64,000 nucleotides of DNA, from NCBI RefSeq assembly GCF_009830105.1, contig NZ_WURB01000015.1:42868-106867 (forward strand), read 5' to 3'. Positions 33,745 through 42,572 of the stretch are shown piece after piece. Every line of letters begins with the position of its first letter. Position 1 is the first letter of the stretch. This stretch comes from Microvirga makkahensis (lineage in GTDB: Bacteria > Pseudomonadota > Alphaproteobacteria > Rhizobiales > Beijerinckiaceae). Under the pieces are notes generated by a model. That model searched no databases and was not told the origin of the DNA. It worked only from the letters and a program-made list of their open reading frames with translations. A program made the position numbers and the translations under genes.

Positions 33745-34374
33745 ATGAAGCTGATCCTGGTCCGTCACGGCGAGACCGTGTGGAACGCCGAGCGCCGCCT
33801 GCAGGGGCATGCGGATGCTCCCCTGTCCGCGCGCGGGATCGAACAGGCCAAGCGCGCCGCCGAGTTCTTCTCCAGCGGTCCGCCTCCGGATCTCGTCGTT
33901 TCGTCGGACCTGAGCCGGGCGCAGCGGACGGCTGAACTGCTCGGCTTCTCCAGCTTCGATCTCGACGCGCGCCTGCGCGAAATGGACCTCGGCGACTGGA
34001 CGGGACGCTGGATCGAGCAGATCGAAGCCTCCGACAAGGATGCCTATCGCAACTGGCGTCTCGGATCCTTCACTCCGCCCATGGGAGAAAGCTGGAAGGA
34101 CTTTTGCGTCCGCGTCGGAGCGGCGCTCGACGATGCTCTCGCCAGATCCCAGGGAGATGCGGTCATCGTCGCCCATGAGGGCGTGGTCCGGGCCGCCTGC
34201 AATGTCCTGATCGGATTGACGCCGCTCAGCCTTTCTCCGATCACTCCTGCCGCCATCACGATCTTCGACGTCGATCGATCGGCTCAACCGCGCGGAGTGC
34301 GCCTTGCCGCATACAACTTCGCCCCTTCCCCGGAGGGTCTGAGAGCGCGCGGCCTTGACCACGCTCCGGTCTAG
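33745..34374 (+). CDS. Histidine phosphatase (phosphoglycerate mutase-like)
   Basis: Protein of 209 residues of the histidine phosphatase superfamily. The catalytic LVRHGETVWN sits at the very N-terminus, SSDLSRAQRTAE supplies the second Arg, the acid/base region is REMDLGDWTGR and the second His is in IVAHEGVVRA. Members include cofactor-dependent mutases and broad phosphatases such as CobC and GpmB-like enzymes; this length fits the phosphatases. It lies 26 bp after the HAD gene, so both are probably cotranscribed. Two phosphatases after an importer with Pgt-like control support a phospho-ester substrate. Confidence 0.87.
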   Translation: MKLILVRHGETVWNAERRLQGHADAPLSARGIEQAKRAAEFFSSGPPPDLVVSSDLSRAQRTAELLGFSSFDLDARLREMDLGDWTGRWIEQIEASDKDAYRNWRLGSFTPPMGESWKDFCVRVGAALDDALARSQGDAVIVAHEGVVRAACNVLIGLTPLSLSPITPAAITIFDVDRSAQPRGVRLAAYNFAPSPEGLRARGLDHAPV

Positions 34375-34552
34375 CGCGTCGTGCGACACAATGGACCCGG
34401 TCATTTCGGGTTCGAACCGGCAGGAAGATCGAGTGCCCGGGTGACGGCCTTGCTTTGCCCCGCCCCGGCTCCAATCTAAACAGGCGGAACGCGCCAGCCG
34501 TATTTCTGCCCGTTTCCGTCCGATTCCCACCCGATCCCGATCGGAGCCTTGC

Positions 34553-36676
34553 GTGTCGATGTCCTCAGTCCGTCTGCACCGGCTGCTGCTGGTGGCCTCG
34601 CTGCTCGTCCCGGCCGTCGTGTTTCTGGCTGCGGCGGCCTGGAACCGGGCGGAGGTCCTGCGCGACAACGAGGAGACGATCACCCGCACGACGGCGATCC
34701 TGCATGAGCATGCCCGCAAGGTCCTGGATACGGTGGAGCTCGTTCTCGGGCGGGTGGAGGACCATATTCAGAACATGACACTGGAGGAGATCGCCTCTCT
34801 CGAGACAAGCGGTTTCCTTCAACGGTTGAAGGTTCCCCTAGAGCAGGTAGTCTCGATCTGGATCGCCGATGCTGCCGGGAGGGTGCTCGCTGGCAGCCAG
34901 CATTGGGACCCCGCCATCACCATCGCAGGGCGCGAGTGGTTCGAAGTTCACCGCGAACGGGATGCCGGTACCTACATCAGCGCAGCCTTCGAGGGCAAGG
35001 CGACCCGCACCCTTTCCTTTGCCATCAGCCGCCGCCGATCGACTCCTGAAGGGCATTTCGCCGGCACGATCCACATCGCACTCAGTCCCGAGTATTTCAG
35101 CCGTTTCTTCCAGGAAGTATTTCCGCCAGGTACTCACACCGCAAGCCTGATTCGCCAGGACGGCACCATCCTGGCGCGATCTCCGATGTCGTCTCTCAAC
35201 ATGCGCCTGGGGCCGGAGAGCCCCCTGATGCGCAGTATCGCTACCCAGCCGGACGAAGGGACCTTTTCAGGGATCTCGACGACCGACGGAGAGGACCGGT
35301 TCTATGCCTATCGCCGCGTCGCTCCCTACCCCGTTTACGTCATCTCCGGCGTTGACGTCGACGCGGTGTTCGGGCGCTGGTACCGGAACCTGGCGGTTTA
35401 TGCCACGGTAGCGGGCCTCTCGGCACTGACCCTGCTGCTCGTCTCCTGGCTGGCATTGCGGCGGGCCGAGGCCGAGCAGGTGGCTCTCGTCCAGTTGCGT
35501 CACGAAAGCGAGCAGCGGCTCGCTGCGGAACAACGGCTGCTGCAGGCTCAGAAGATGGAGAGCATCGGTCAGCTCACCGGCGGCATCGCACACGACTTCA
35601 ACAACCTGCTGGCCGTGATCCTTGGAAATCTGGATCTCCTGCGCAAACGCATCACGGACGAGCGGGCCAAACGGCTTCTCGAGGGAGCCATTCAGGGAGC
35701 ACAGCGCGGCGCCGCCCTGACCCAGCGGCTGCTGGCCTTCTCCCGCCGCCAGGATCTCACTCCGCAGGCCGTCGACGTGCCGCGGCTTGTCGCCGGCATG
35801 ACCGACCTGCTGTCGCGTTCGCTCGGCCCGAGCATCAAGATCGCAACCTGGTTCCCTGCCGACCTGCCGCCGGTCAAGGTCGACCCGAACCAACTGGAAA
35901 TGGCACTGCTCAACCTGGCGGTGAACGCCCGCGACGCCATGACGGTCAGCGGCAAGATCACGATTTCGGCCCGGGCAGAAGACGTCGAACAGGACAATGT
36001 GCTGAGTCCGGGAGCCTATGTGTGCGTTTGCGTGAGCGATACCGGGATGGGCATGGATGCAGCAACCCTTGCCCGCGCCATCGAACCATTCTTCACGACA
36101 AAGGGAGTCGGGAAGGGTACGGGGCTGGGGCTCTCGATGATCCATGGTCTGGCGGTCCAGTCAGGCGGGACGTTGCGGCTGAAGAGCGAGGTAGGGAAGG
36201 GGACGACCGCCGAGATCTGGCTGCCGCAGGGCGAGCCGGTCTCCGAGATCCGTCCGTGCCATGAGCGGGAGCGCCCGGCCCGCCGCGCCTGCACAGTGCT
36301 TCTGGTCGAGGACGACCCGCTGGTGATGATGGGGACGGCCGCCATGCTGGAGGATCTCGGTCACACAGTCGCAGAGGCATCCTCCGGAGAGGCAGCCCTC
36401 AGCATCCTGCGGACCGACGTGTCCATAGATCTCGTAGTGACCGATCATGCCATGCCGGGCATGACCGGGCTGGAGCTGGCGGAACGAATTCGGACGAAGT
36501 GGCCAAGCATGCCGATTCTGCTGGCCAGCGGCCATGCCGAGCTGCCGGAGCGAGCCGGGCTTGCCATCCCCCGTTTGACGAAGCCGTTCCAGCGCGACGA
36601 GTTGGAGAACGCAATCGCATCGATGGTCACACCCAATTGCAAGCCGTCGAATGTGGTGTCGTTTCCGCGTGCCTAG
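34553..36676 (+). CDS. Hybrid sensor histidine kinase with double-Cache sensor and receiver domain
   Basis: Membrane protein of 707 residues. TM1 is ~9-29 and TM2 ~280-300. Between them lies a PDC/dCache periplasmic sensor (SIWIADAAGRVLAGSQ, AGREWFEVHR, GTYISAAFEG). A coiled linker leads to the acceptor His347 in LTGGIAHDFNNLLAVILGNL, and the ATPase boxes are LLNLAVNARDAM, SDTGMGMD and KGTGLGLSMIHGL. A C-terminal receiver domain has Asp631 in LVVTDHAMPG. The start is GTG at 34553 or ATG at 34559. No partner regulator is adjacent, so it is an orphan. dCache domains commonly sense small organic acids or amino acids. Confidence 0.88.
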   Translation: MSMSSVRLHRLLLVASLLVPAVVFLAAAAWNRAEVLRDNEETITRTTAILHEHARKVLDTVELVLGRVEDHIQNMTLEEIASLETSGFLQRLKVPLEQVVSIWIADAAGRVLAGSQHWDPAITIAGREWFEVHRERDAGTYISAAFEGKATRTLSFAISRRRSTPEGHFAGTIHIALSPEYFSRFFQEVFPPGTHTASLIRQDGTILARSPMSSLNMRLGPESPLMRSIATQPDEGTFSGISTTDGEDRFYAYRRVAPYPVYVISGVDVDAVFGRWYRNLAVYATVAGLSALTLLLVSWLALRRAEAEQVALVQLRHESEQRLAAEQRLLQAQKMESIGQLTGGIAHDFNNLLAVILGNLDLLRKRITDERAKRLLEGAIQGAQRGAALTQRLLAFSRRQDLTPQAVDVPRLVAGMTDLLSRSLGPSIKIATWFPADLPPVKVDPNQLEMALLNLAVNARDAMTVSGKITISARAEDVEQDNVLSPGAYVCVCVSDTGMGMDAATLARAIEPFFTTKGVGKGTGLGLSMIHGLAVQSGGTLRLKSEVGKGTTAEIWLPQGEPVSEIRPCHERERPARRACTVLLVEDDPLVMMGTAAMLEDLGHTVAEASSGEAALSILRTDVSIDLVVTDHAMPGMTGLELAERIRTKWPSMPILLASGHAELPERAGLAIPRLTKPFQRDELENAIASMVTPNCKPSNVVSFPRA

Positions 36677-36707
36677 AGCATCGGACTGGATCAGGCAGAG
36701 CGAATTC

Positions 36708-37553
36708 TCACCTGTCAGCAAGGCCCGAACCGGCGGTAGGGGAGGCCGGAGCCGGGCGACGGGACCCCTCCAGCACCAGACGCCACGGGCTGGATGCTGG
36801 TCCGGGCGCAACGAACTCCACTCCGAAAACCTCGGCCATTCTTTGCGGCGTCAGCGCCGCGTCGGGTTTTCCCCGTGCGACGAGCCGGCCTGCCTGCATG
36901 ACGATCAGTTCATCAGCCGTGCCGCAGGCAAGCTGCAGGTCATGCAGCACGGCGACGACCGTAAGCCCGTCCTGGGCGAGCCGCCTGGATATCTGAAGAA
37001 GTGAAAGCTGGTGCTTCAGGTCGAGACTTGCGATCGGCTCATCGAGGAAGAGCACCTGTTGTCTCTCGAGCGACTGGCCGGCTTTCAGCTGCGCGAGAAC
37101 ACGGGCAAAATGCACCCGCTGCCGCTCACCGCCCGAAAGACTCTGGTAGTTGCGCAGGGCAAGATGCGCCACATCGGCCTCTTCGAGGGCGTCGAGCGCG
37201 AGACGCTGACGGTCTTCGCGCGTCAATCCGCGGCCTGTTCCCTCGACGCCGAGGCTGGCCACTTCAAACACGGTGAAGGGAAAGTTGAGATCGGAAGCCT
37301 GAGGCATCATGGCCCGGCGATGGGCGAGACGCCATGCCGGGATGGAATGCAGAGGCTCTCCGTTCCATCGGATCGACCCAGTGGTCGGGTGAAGTTCGCC
37401 GCAGAGGATGCGCAAAAGCGTGGATTTGCCGGCGCCGTTGGGGCCGATGACGATGTTGAAGGAGCCGCTTGCGAACGAGAGGTCGACATTGTCGACCAGT
37501 ATCCTGCCTCCGCTGCGGTAGGAGATGGCTTCGGCCTCCAGGAGTGCGGTCAT
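36708..37553 (-). CDS. hmuV: Haem ABC importer ATP-binding protein HmuV
   Basis: Protein of 281 residues. Walker A is GPNGAGKST (~38-46), the signature is LSGGERQRVHFARVL, Walker B is VLFLDEPIASLD and the switch His is in AVLHDLQLA. The motif YRSGGRILVDNVDL and MMPQASDLNFPFTVFEVASL are characteristic of HmuV. It is the last gene of hemP-hmuTUV, overlapping hmuU by four bases. Confidence 0.93.
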   Translation of the reverse strand: MTALLEAEAISYRSGGRILVDNVDLSFASGSFNIVIGPNGAGKSTLLRILCGELHPTTGSIRWNGEPLHSIPAWRLAHRRAMMPQASDLNFPFTVFEVASLGVEGTGRGLTREDRQRLALDALEEADVAHLALRNYQSLSGGERQRVHFARVLAQLKAGQSLERQQVLFLDEPIASLDLKHQLSLLQISRRLAQDGLTVVAVLHDLQLACGTADELIVMQAGRLVARGKPDAALTPQRMAEVFGVEFVAPGPASSPWRLVLEGSRRPAPASPTAGSGLADR

Positions 37554-38632
37554 CGTCCCAGGCCTCCCGGACGGCGCAGCAGGAGCCAGAGGAAGAACGG
37601 CGCGCCGATGGCGGCGGTGAGAATGCCGATGGGCAGTTCCGCCGGCGCGACGACGGTTCGGGCCACCGTGTCAGCGGCGACGAGCAGGGCCGCACCGAGC
37701 AGCGCGGAGGCCGGAAGCAGCATCCGGTGGTCGGCACCGGCCATGAGGCGCAGCACATGCGGCACCATGATTCCGACGAAGCCGATCATGCCGGTGGCGG
37801 CGACCGAGGCTCCCACTGCAACCGCCACGAGCATGATCGTCAGAGCCTTCACCCGTTGCACCGACACGCCGAGATGAAAGGCCTCCGCCTCGCCGAGAGA
37901 AAGTGCGTTCAGACCGCGCGCGAGAACGGGCATGGCCAGGAGCGTCGGCAGGATGAAAGGCGCTGCGGTCAGGACCTTCGTCCAAGTCGCGCCGCTCAGC
38001 GAGCCGAGGGACCAGAAGGAGAGATCGCGCAATTGCCGGTCGTCGCTCAGATACGAGAACAGGCCCATGATCGCGCCCGAGAACGCGCCGAAGGCGACGC
38101 CGGCCAGCAGCATGGTCGGGATGGATGTACGCCCGTCGCGAGTGGCAATCGCGTAGAGCGCGAGCGTCGTCAGCAGGCCGCCTGCGAAGGCGCCGACGGG
38201 CAGGGCCATGAAGGGCAGGGGACCGGTGAGGGGCGCCAGAAGCGCGTCGCCGAGCACGATGGTTGTCGCGGCCGCCAGAGCCGCTCCCGCCGAGACGCCG
38301 ATGAGGCTCGGATCGGCGAGCGGATTGCGGAAGAGGCCCTGCATCAGAGCGCCCGAGGAGGCGAGCGCCGCGCCGATGAGAAGGCCGAGCAACAGACGCG
38401 GCAGCCGTATTTGCAGGATGATGAGGGCGTCGCCGCTCCCCAGCGCCGCGGAGTCGGCGAGAGCATCGGTCACGATACGCAGAACGCGCGCCGGAGGAAG
38501 ACCGGTCGCGCCGAGGCCCAAGGCGACGAAACTCGCCAGCAGCACCAGGGCCGCAAGGGCCGCCAGCAGGAGCGGTTTGCCGGGATGCGGCCCGAAGCGC
38601 ATCCGATGGGCATGCAGAGCAACGGAGGTCAT
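37550..38632 (-). CDS. hmuU: Haem ABC importer permease HmuU
   Basis: FecCD-family permease of 360 residues with about ten helices. LRLPRLLLGLLIGAALASSG, NPLADPSLIGVSAGAALAA and GMIGFVGIMVPHVLRLMAGA are the conserved blocks of this family. It overlaps hmuT at its start and hmuV at its end by four bases each, so the three are translationally coupled. Confidence 0.94.
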   Translation of the reverse strand: MTSVALHAHRMRFGPHPGKPLLLAALAALVLLASFVALGLGATGLPPARVLRIVTDALADSAALGSGDALIILQIRLPRLLLGLLIGAALASSGALMQGLFRNPLADPSLIGVSAGAALAAATTIVLGDALLAPLTGPLPFMALPVGAFAGGLLTTLALYAIATRDGRTSIPTMLLAGVAFGAFSGAIMGLFSYLSDDRQLRDLSFWSLGSLSGATWTKVLTAAPFILPTLLAMPVLARGLNALSLGEAEAFHLGVSVQRVKALTIMLVAVAVGASVAATGMIGFVGIMVPHVLRLMAGADHRMLLPASALLGAALLVAADTVARTVVAPAELPIGILTAAIGAPFFLWLLLRRPGGLGR

Positions 38633-39492
38633 CGTTCTGCTTCACCCGCCTGATCGGGATGGAGCGCCGCCAAGAGATCGCGCGCAGCCGCGGGCGTGCG
38701 CGGGCCGAAGCCGAGGAGATAGAGCGTGTCCATAACGACGAGCCGCTTGCCGTTTGCGGCCGGGGTCATGGCGAAGGCCGGGAACACGAAGGGATCGGAG
38801 GTTGCGCCTCCGGGACCGCGATCCATCATGACGATGGCTTCCGGCGCCGCGGCGATCAGGCCCTCGTCCGAAAGGGGCTTCCAGCCCGTGAGAGATGAGG
38901 CCGCGTTGGTCGCGCCGGCGAGCGAGAGCATGGCATCCGCGGTGGTTCCCACTCCGCCGACGAGCGGCCGCCCGTTCTGGAGCGACAGGACGAAGAGAGC
39001 CCGCGCGGGTCGTGACACGCGCGCCCGGGCGTCGGCGAGTTGCGCAAAGCCCGCTTCGATTTCCTTCACGAGGGCGGCTCCCTGTTCGGTTGCGCCCACG
39101 GCCTGCGCGATCGTCTCGACCCGCCTCACAATTCCGGCCGGGCTCGGCTCGTCGGGCACGCGGATGATCGGGACGCCGGCCTGTTCGATCAGTTTCAGGG
39201 TGTCGGGCGGGCCTGCTCCCTCGGAGGCGATGACGAGGGTCGGGTCGAGCGAGAGCACACCCTCCGCGCCGAGCGCACGGACATAGCCCACATTGGCCTT
39301 CGTCTGGAGGGCCTCGCGGGGAAAGAGGCTCGTGGAATCCACGCCCACGATCTCCTCGGCCTTTCCGAGGCGGTAGAGGATCTCCGTCACCGCTCCGCCG
39401 ATGCTGACGATGCGGAGCGCCGGGCTGGCCCGCAATCGGGAGGCGCAGAGAAAAAGCGGCGGAACGAGAAGCAGCGCGCGACGGGACAGCAT
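38629..39492 (-). CDS. hmuT: Periplasmic haem-binding protein HmuT
   Basis: Protein of 287 residues with a Tat-like or Sec signal (LSRRALLLVPPLFLCASRLR). The class III binding-protein fold shows RIVSIGGAVTEILYRLGKAE, EIVGVDSTSLFP and YVRALGAEGVLSLDPTLVIA. The Tyr at NVGYVRAL is in the place of the haem-ligand Tyr of HmuT/PhuT. I use ATG 39492; a TTG immediately before it is less likely. An AAGG site sits about ten bases upstream. Confidence 0.92.
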   Translation of the reverse strand: MLSRRALLLVPPLFLCASRLRASPALRIVSIGGAVTEILYRLGKAEEIVGVDSTSLFPREALQTKANVGYVRALGAEGVLSLDPTLVIASEGAGPPDTLKLIEQAGVPIIRVPDEPSPAGIVRRVETIAQAVGATEQGAALVKEIEAGFAQLADARARVSRPARALFVLSLQNGRPLVGGVGTTADAMLSLAGATNAASSLTGWKPLSDEGLIAAAPEAIVMMDRGPGGATSDPFVFPAFAMTPAANGKRLVVMDTLYLLGFGPRTPAAARDLLAALHPDQAGEAER

Positions 39493-39506
39493 CAAGGGGC
39501 AACCTT

Positions 39507-39683
39507 CTATTTTGTGAGGATCAGCTTGCCATTCGCGGTGACGCGCAGGCGGTAGCGTTCGCCCCTGTGGAGCAGCACCACCTCGCGCCCCGTTCCGATC
39601 AGGCTCGCGACTTCGACCTCCTTTATGGAGTCGGCCCTGTCGGCCTTGGGAGCCGGAGGCTGCGGTGGACTGCGCACGATCAT
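39507..39683 (-). CDS. hemP: Haemin uptake protein HemP
   Basis: Small protein of 58 residues. After a Pro-rich start, the core is DSIKEVEVASLIGTGREVVL, then LHRGERYRLRVTANGKLILT and a final Lys. This is the HemP/HmuP pattern (RxGxxYxLRxTxxGKLILTK). HmuP proteins co-activate haem receptor transcription in rhizobia. It lies 14 bp before hmuT as first gene of the operon and divergent to the receptor gene, exactly where a regulator of that receptor would be expected. Confidence 0.9.
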   Translation of the reverse strand: MIVRSPPQPPAPKADRADSIKEVEVASLIGTGREVVLLHRGERYRLRVTANGKLILTK

Positions 39684-39920
39684 TCCCAGTCTTTACTTGT
39701 TCTAAGTTGGAGCAAGTCTAATCTGACTATGTATTCGCAGTTTAGAAACATGTAAAACTACGTTGTAACTAGTCAGTATTGACGCAGTTACTTGATTTGG
39801 CTATCGGATGTAAACCCCTCTCTTGGGGAGGGGCGGAGCAGCCAGCCAGCGTGAGATCGATTTCCACGCGAGCCAGCCAGTCATCAAGAAAAAGCATCAC
39901 GAAAGACTGGAATCGTCAGG
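39684..39920. promoter_or_regulatory. Divergent haem-uptake promoter region with an Irr/HmuP-type motif
   Basis: This 237-bp AT-richer interval separates hemP (left) and hmuR (right). GTTTAGAAACATGTAAAAC (39740-39758) contains the TTTAGAA half-site seen in Irr-controlled iron promoters, and TTCTAA occurs near 39699. Control by iron status is expected from family knowledge; the exact regulator is not determined. Confidence 0.5.
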
Positions 39921-42047
39921 ATGATTACCTTCCTGCGCGAAGGACTTCGCGCGTCTACATCACCCGTTGCTCTCCTCGTTCTGGCGCCTCTGCTGGGTGC
40001 CTCGCTCTCGAAGGCGCAGCCCGCGCAGAAGGAGGAGACCGTGCTGGAGCTCGACACCATTACGGTGACTTCCGGCAAGACCGAGGACAAGGTGATCGAC
40101 GATCTGGCGGGATCGAGCGTCGTCACGCGCCGGCAGATCGATCTGCTCCGGTCTTCCCGCGTCTCGGACATTCTTCAGGGCGTGCCCGGCGTTGCCGTGC
40201 AGGAGACGGGCACCGATCCCGGGCAGGCGGTGAACATTCGCGGTCTGCAGGATTTCGGCCGCGTGAACGTGCTCGTCGATGGGGCCCGGCAGGATTATCA
40301 GGTGAGCGGCCACGGCGCGAATGGCACTTTCTATCTGGATCCCGAGCTGATCGGGCAGGTGGACGTGGTGCGTGGGCCCGTTTCCACCGTTTATGGATCG
40401 GGCGCCATCGGTGGCGTCGTTTCCTTCCGGACGCGGACCATCGACGACATCCTGGCTCCCGACGAGAGATACGGAGCGGTGCAGAAACTCGGATTCGGGA
40501 CGAATGGGGCAGGCGCCGTCACCAACAGCATGGTCGGTGCGCGCATCGGCACGGCCGCGGACGTGTTCGGCCAGTTCGTTTACCGCAATGCCGACACCTA
40601 CCGCGACGGGGACGGCAACCGCATCAAGGATTCCGATTCCGAGCTCATGTCCGGCCTGTTCAAGTTCAACGTCTCACCGGCGGACGGCCACACCTTGAGC
40701 GGCTCCGCCCTGCTGCAGAACTATACCTTCACCAACAACGGCGACACCGGCGCAGGAACCCGTTTCGGCAACGACGTCACCGCCAACACCTACACCCTCG
40801 GCTATCGTTTCAGCCGGCCCGACAATCCCTGGCTCGATCTGAGCGTGAAGGGCTATTACACCACGACGGAGAACAGCAAGCGCGTGGTGACGCCGAGCCG
40901 AACCTACGGTTTCCTGGGAGTCCGTCCGGGCGACCGCCTGGACTACAGCAAGGAGACGCTCGGCTTCGACATCAGCAACACCTCTCGGTTCGAAGCCTTC
41001 GGTCTCGCCCATGCTCTGACCCTGGGCATCGATGGCGCCCGCGACCAGGGCGCAACGGTCGATCGCGCGGGCGGATACGGATCGGCCTTCACGCCCTCCG
41101 GAGAGCGCAGCCTGATCGGCGGCTTCATTCAGGACGAGGTGCGGATGACACCCTGGCTGCGCGCCATTGGCGCCCTGCGCTTCGATACCTATGAGCTGGA
41201 TGGCGGCGGCATCAGCTCCGACGGCTCCCGCGTCTCTCCGAAAATCACGGTGGGCGTGGAGCCGATCCAGGGCATCGAGTTCTACGGCACTTATGCGGAA
41301 GGCTATCGCGCACCGTCGATCACGGAGACCCTGATCCAGGGTTCCCACCCGTTCCCGGTCTTCAACATTCTGCCGAACCCGCTGCTTCGGCCCGAGGTCG
41401 CCCACAACCTGGAGGGCGGCGTGAACGTGCAGTATGACGATGTCTGGACGGCCGGCGACAGCTTCCGCGCAAAGGTCTCGGTATTCCACAACCGGATCGA
41501 CGACTACATCGATTCGGTTGCGGTAGGGCCGGTCTACAACGTGCCGGTCGTTCCGGGCATGCCGGTCGAAGCCTGCGCCTTTGCTCCATACCTTTGCCTC
41601 ATTGGTGTTCAGGATCAGCAGTACCAGAACATCGCGCGAGCCCGGCTCCAGGGAGCGGAACTCGAAGCGGCCTACGATTGGGGCGGAGGATTCGTGACCG
41701 TCGCGGGAACCATCATCGACGGCGAGAACGACGTCACGGGCGATCCCTTGAACTCCGTCATCCCGAACCGCGTCAGCACGACGCTCGGCTTCAGGTTGTT
41801 CGACAGCAGGCTCACGGTCGGCACGCGTCTGACTCTCGTCGACGGCAGCAAGGAGAGCGTCACGAACCCGGCGGCAGGCTACGGCCTCGTCGATCTGTTC
41901 GCATCCTACCGCTACGATGAGAACATCAGCGGCAACATCACCATCCAGAATCTCTTCGACCGGCAATACACGCAGTATCTGAACAGCGAGCCGAGTTCGG
42001 GCCTCACGGCCAAGTTCGGGCTGACGGTCAAGTTCGCCAGCCGTTGA
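39921..42047 (+). CDS. hmuR: TonB-dependent haem/haemoglobin receptor HmuR
   Basis: Outer-membrane receptor of 708 residues. A signal peptide (~1-33) is followed by a TonB box region (ETVLELDTITVTSG) and a plug domain (GVPGVAVQETGTDPGQAVNI, RGPVSTVYGSGAIGGVVSFR). A 22-strand barrel follows. YRAP near 450 and NPLLRPEVAHN match the FRAP and NPNL boxes of haem receptors. The barrel ends LTVKFASR; the last residue is not aromatic, slightly unusual. It imports haem across the outer membrane for HmuTUV. Confidence 0.93.
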   Translation: MITFLREGLRASTSPVALLVLAPLLGASLSKAQPAQKEETVLELDTITVTSGKTEDKVIDDLAGSSVVTRRQIDLLRSSRVSDILQGVPGVAVQETGTDPGQAVNIRGLQDFGRVNVLVDGARQDYQVSGHGANGTFYLDPELIGQVDVVRGPVSTVYGSGAIGGVVSFRTRTIDDILAPDERYGAVQKLGFGTNGAGAVTNSMVGARIGTAADVFGQFVYRNADTYRDGDGNRIKDSDSELMSGLFKFNVSPADGHTLSGSALLQNYTFTNNGDTGAGTRFGNDVTANTYTLGYRFSRPDNPWLDLSVKGYYTTTENSKRVVTPSRTYGFLGVRPGDRLDYSKETLGFDISNTSRFEAFGLAHALTLGIDGARDQGATVDRAGGYGSAFTPSGERSLIGGFIQDEVRMTPWLRAIGALRFDTYELDGGGISSDGSRVSPKITVGVEPIQGIEFYGTYAEGYRAPSITETLIQGSHPFPVFNILPNPLLRPEVAHNLEGGVNVQYDDVWTAGDSFRAKVSVFHNRIDDYIDSVAVGPVYNVPVVPGMPVEACAFAPYLCLIGVQDQQYQNIARARLQGAELEAAYDWGGGFVTVAGTIIDGENDVTGDPLNSVIPNRVSTTLGFRLFDSRLTVGTRLTLVDGSKESVTNPAAGYGLVDLFASYRYDENISGNITIQNLFDRQYTQYLNSEPSSGLTAKFGLTVKFASR

Positions 42048-42085
42048 TTGTCGCTTCCCCAACCGATCCCAAGGAGATCCTTTCC

Positions 42086-42424
42086 ATGTTCATTGCCATG
42101 AACCGCTTCAAGGTCCTGAAGGACGCCGCGCAGGAATTCGAGCAACGCTGGCTCACGCGAGAGAGCTATTTGCACGAACTCGAGGGCTTCGTCGCATTCC
42201 ACATGCTGCGCGGGCCGGAGCGCGAGGATCACGTGCTCTATTCCTCGCACACCGTCTGGGCTTCGAAGGCCCATTTCGAGGCCTGGACCCGCTCGGAGCA
42301 GTTCCGCGCCTCGCATACCCGCGCCAGCACCGGCTCCAACAAGCCGCTGACCCTGGGCCACCCGGAGTTCGAAGGTTTCGAGGTGATCCAGACCGTCGAA
42401 CCCTTGCCGAAGGCGGCGGAGTGA
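42086..42424 (+). CDS. Haem-degrading monooxygenase, HmuQ/HmuD-like (IsdG family)
   Basis: Protein of 112 residues with the ABM/IsdG fold: FIAMNRFKVLKDAAQEFEQR, FVAFHMLRGPEREDHVLYSS, then HTVWASKAHFEAWTRSEQFR. The Asn near residue 6 and the His after HEL..FH are compatible with the Asn/Trp/His set of IsdG-type enzymes. Members open the haem ring and release iron. It has an AAGGAGAT site and lies 38 bp after hmuR, so both are one transcript. HmuQ/HmuD enzymes of rhizobia sit in the same place. Confidence 0.85.
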   Translation: MFIAMNRFKVLKDAAQEFEQRWLTRESYLHELEGFVAFHMLRGPEREDHVLYSSHTVWASKAHFEAWTRSEQFRASHTRASTGSNKPLTLGHPEFEGFEVIQTVEPLPKAAE

Positions 42425-42572
42425 AGAGATGGCCTGATCCGCGAACGGACTCCTCCGCGCGGAGAGGGGGCGCGAATGGCCCCCTTTCAGACCTCGTCGC
42501 AGGGAAGGCTTGCTTTGCTTCGCCTCGACGAGCTATGCCTTGCCGGTCAAGAACTTGACGATGAGGGGCCGC

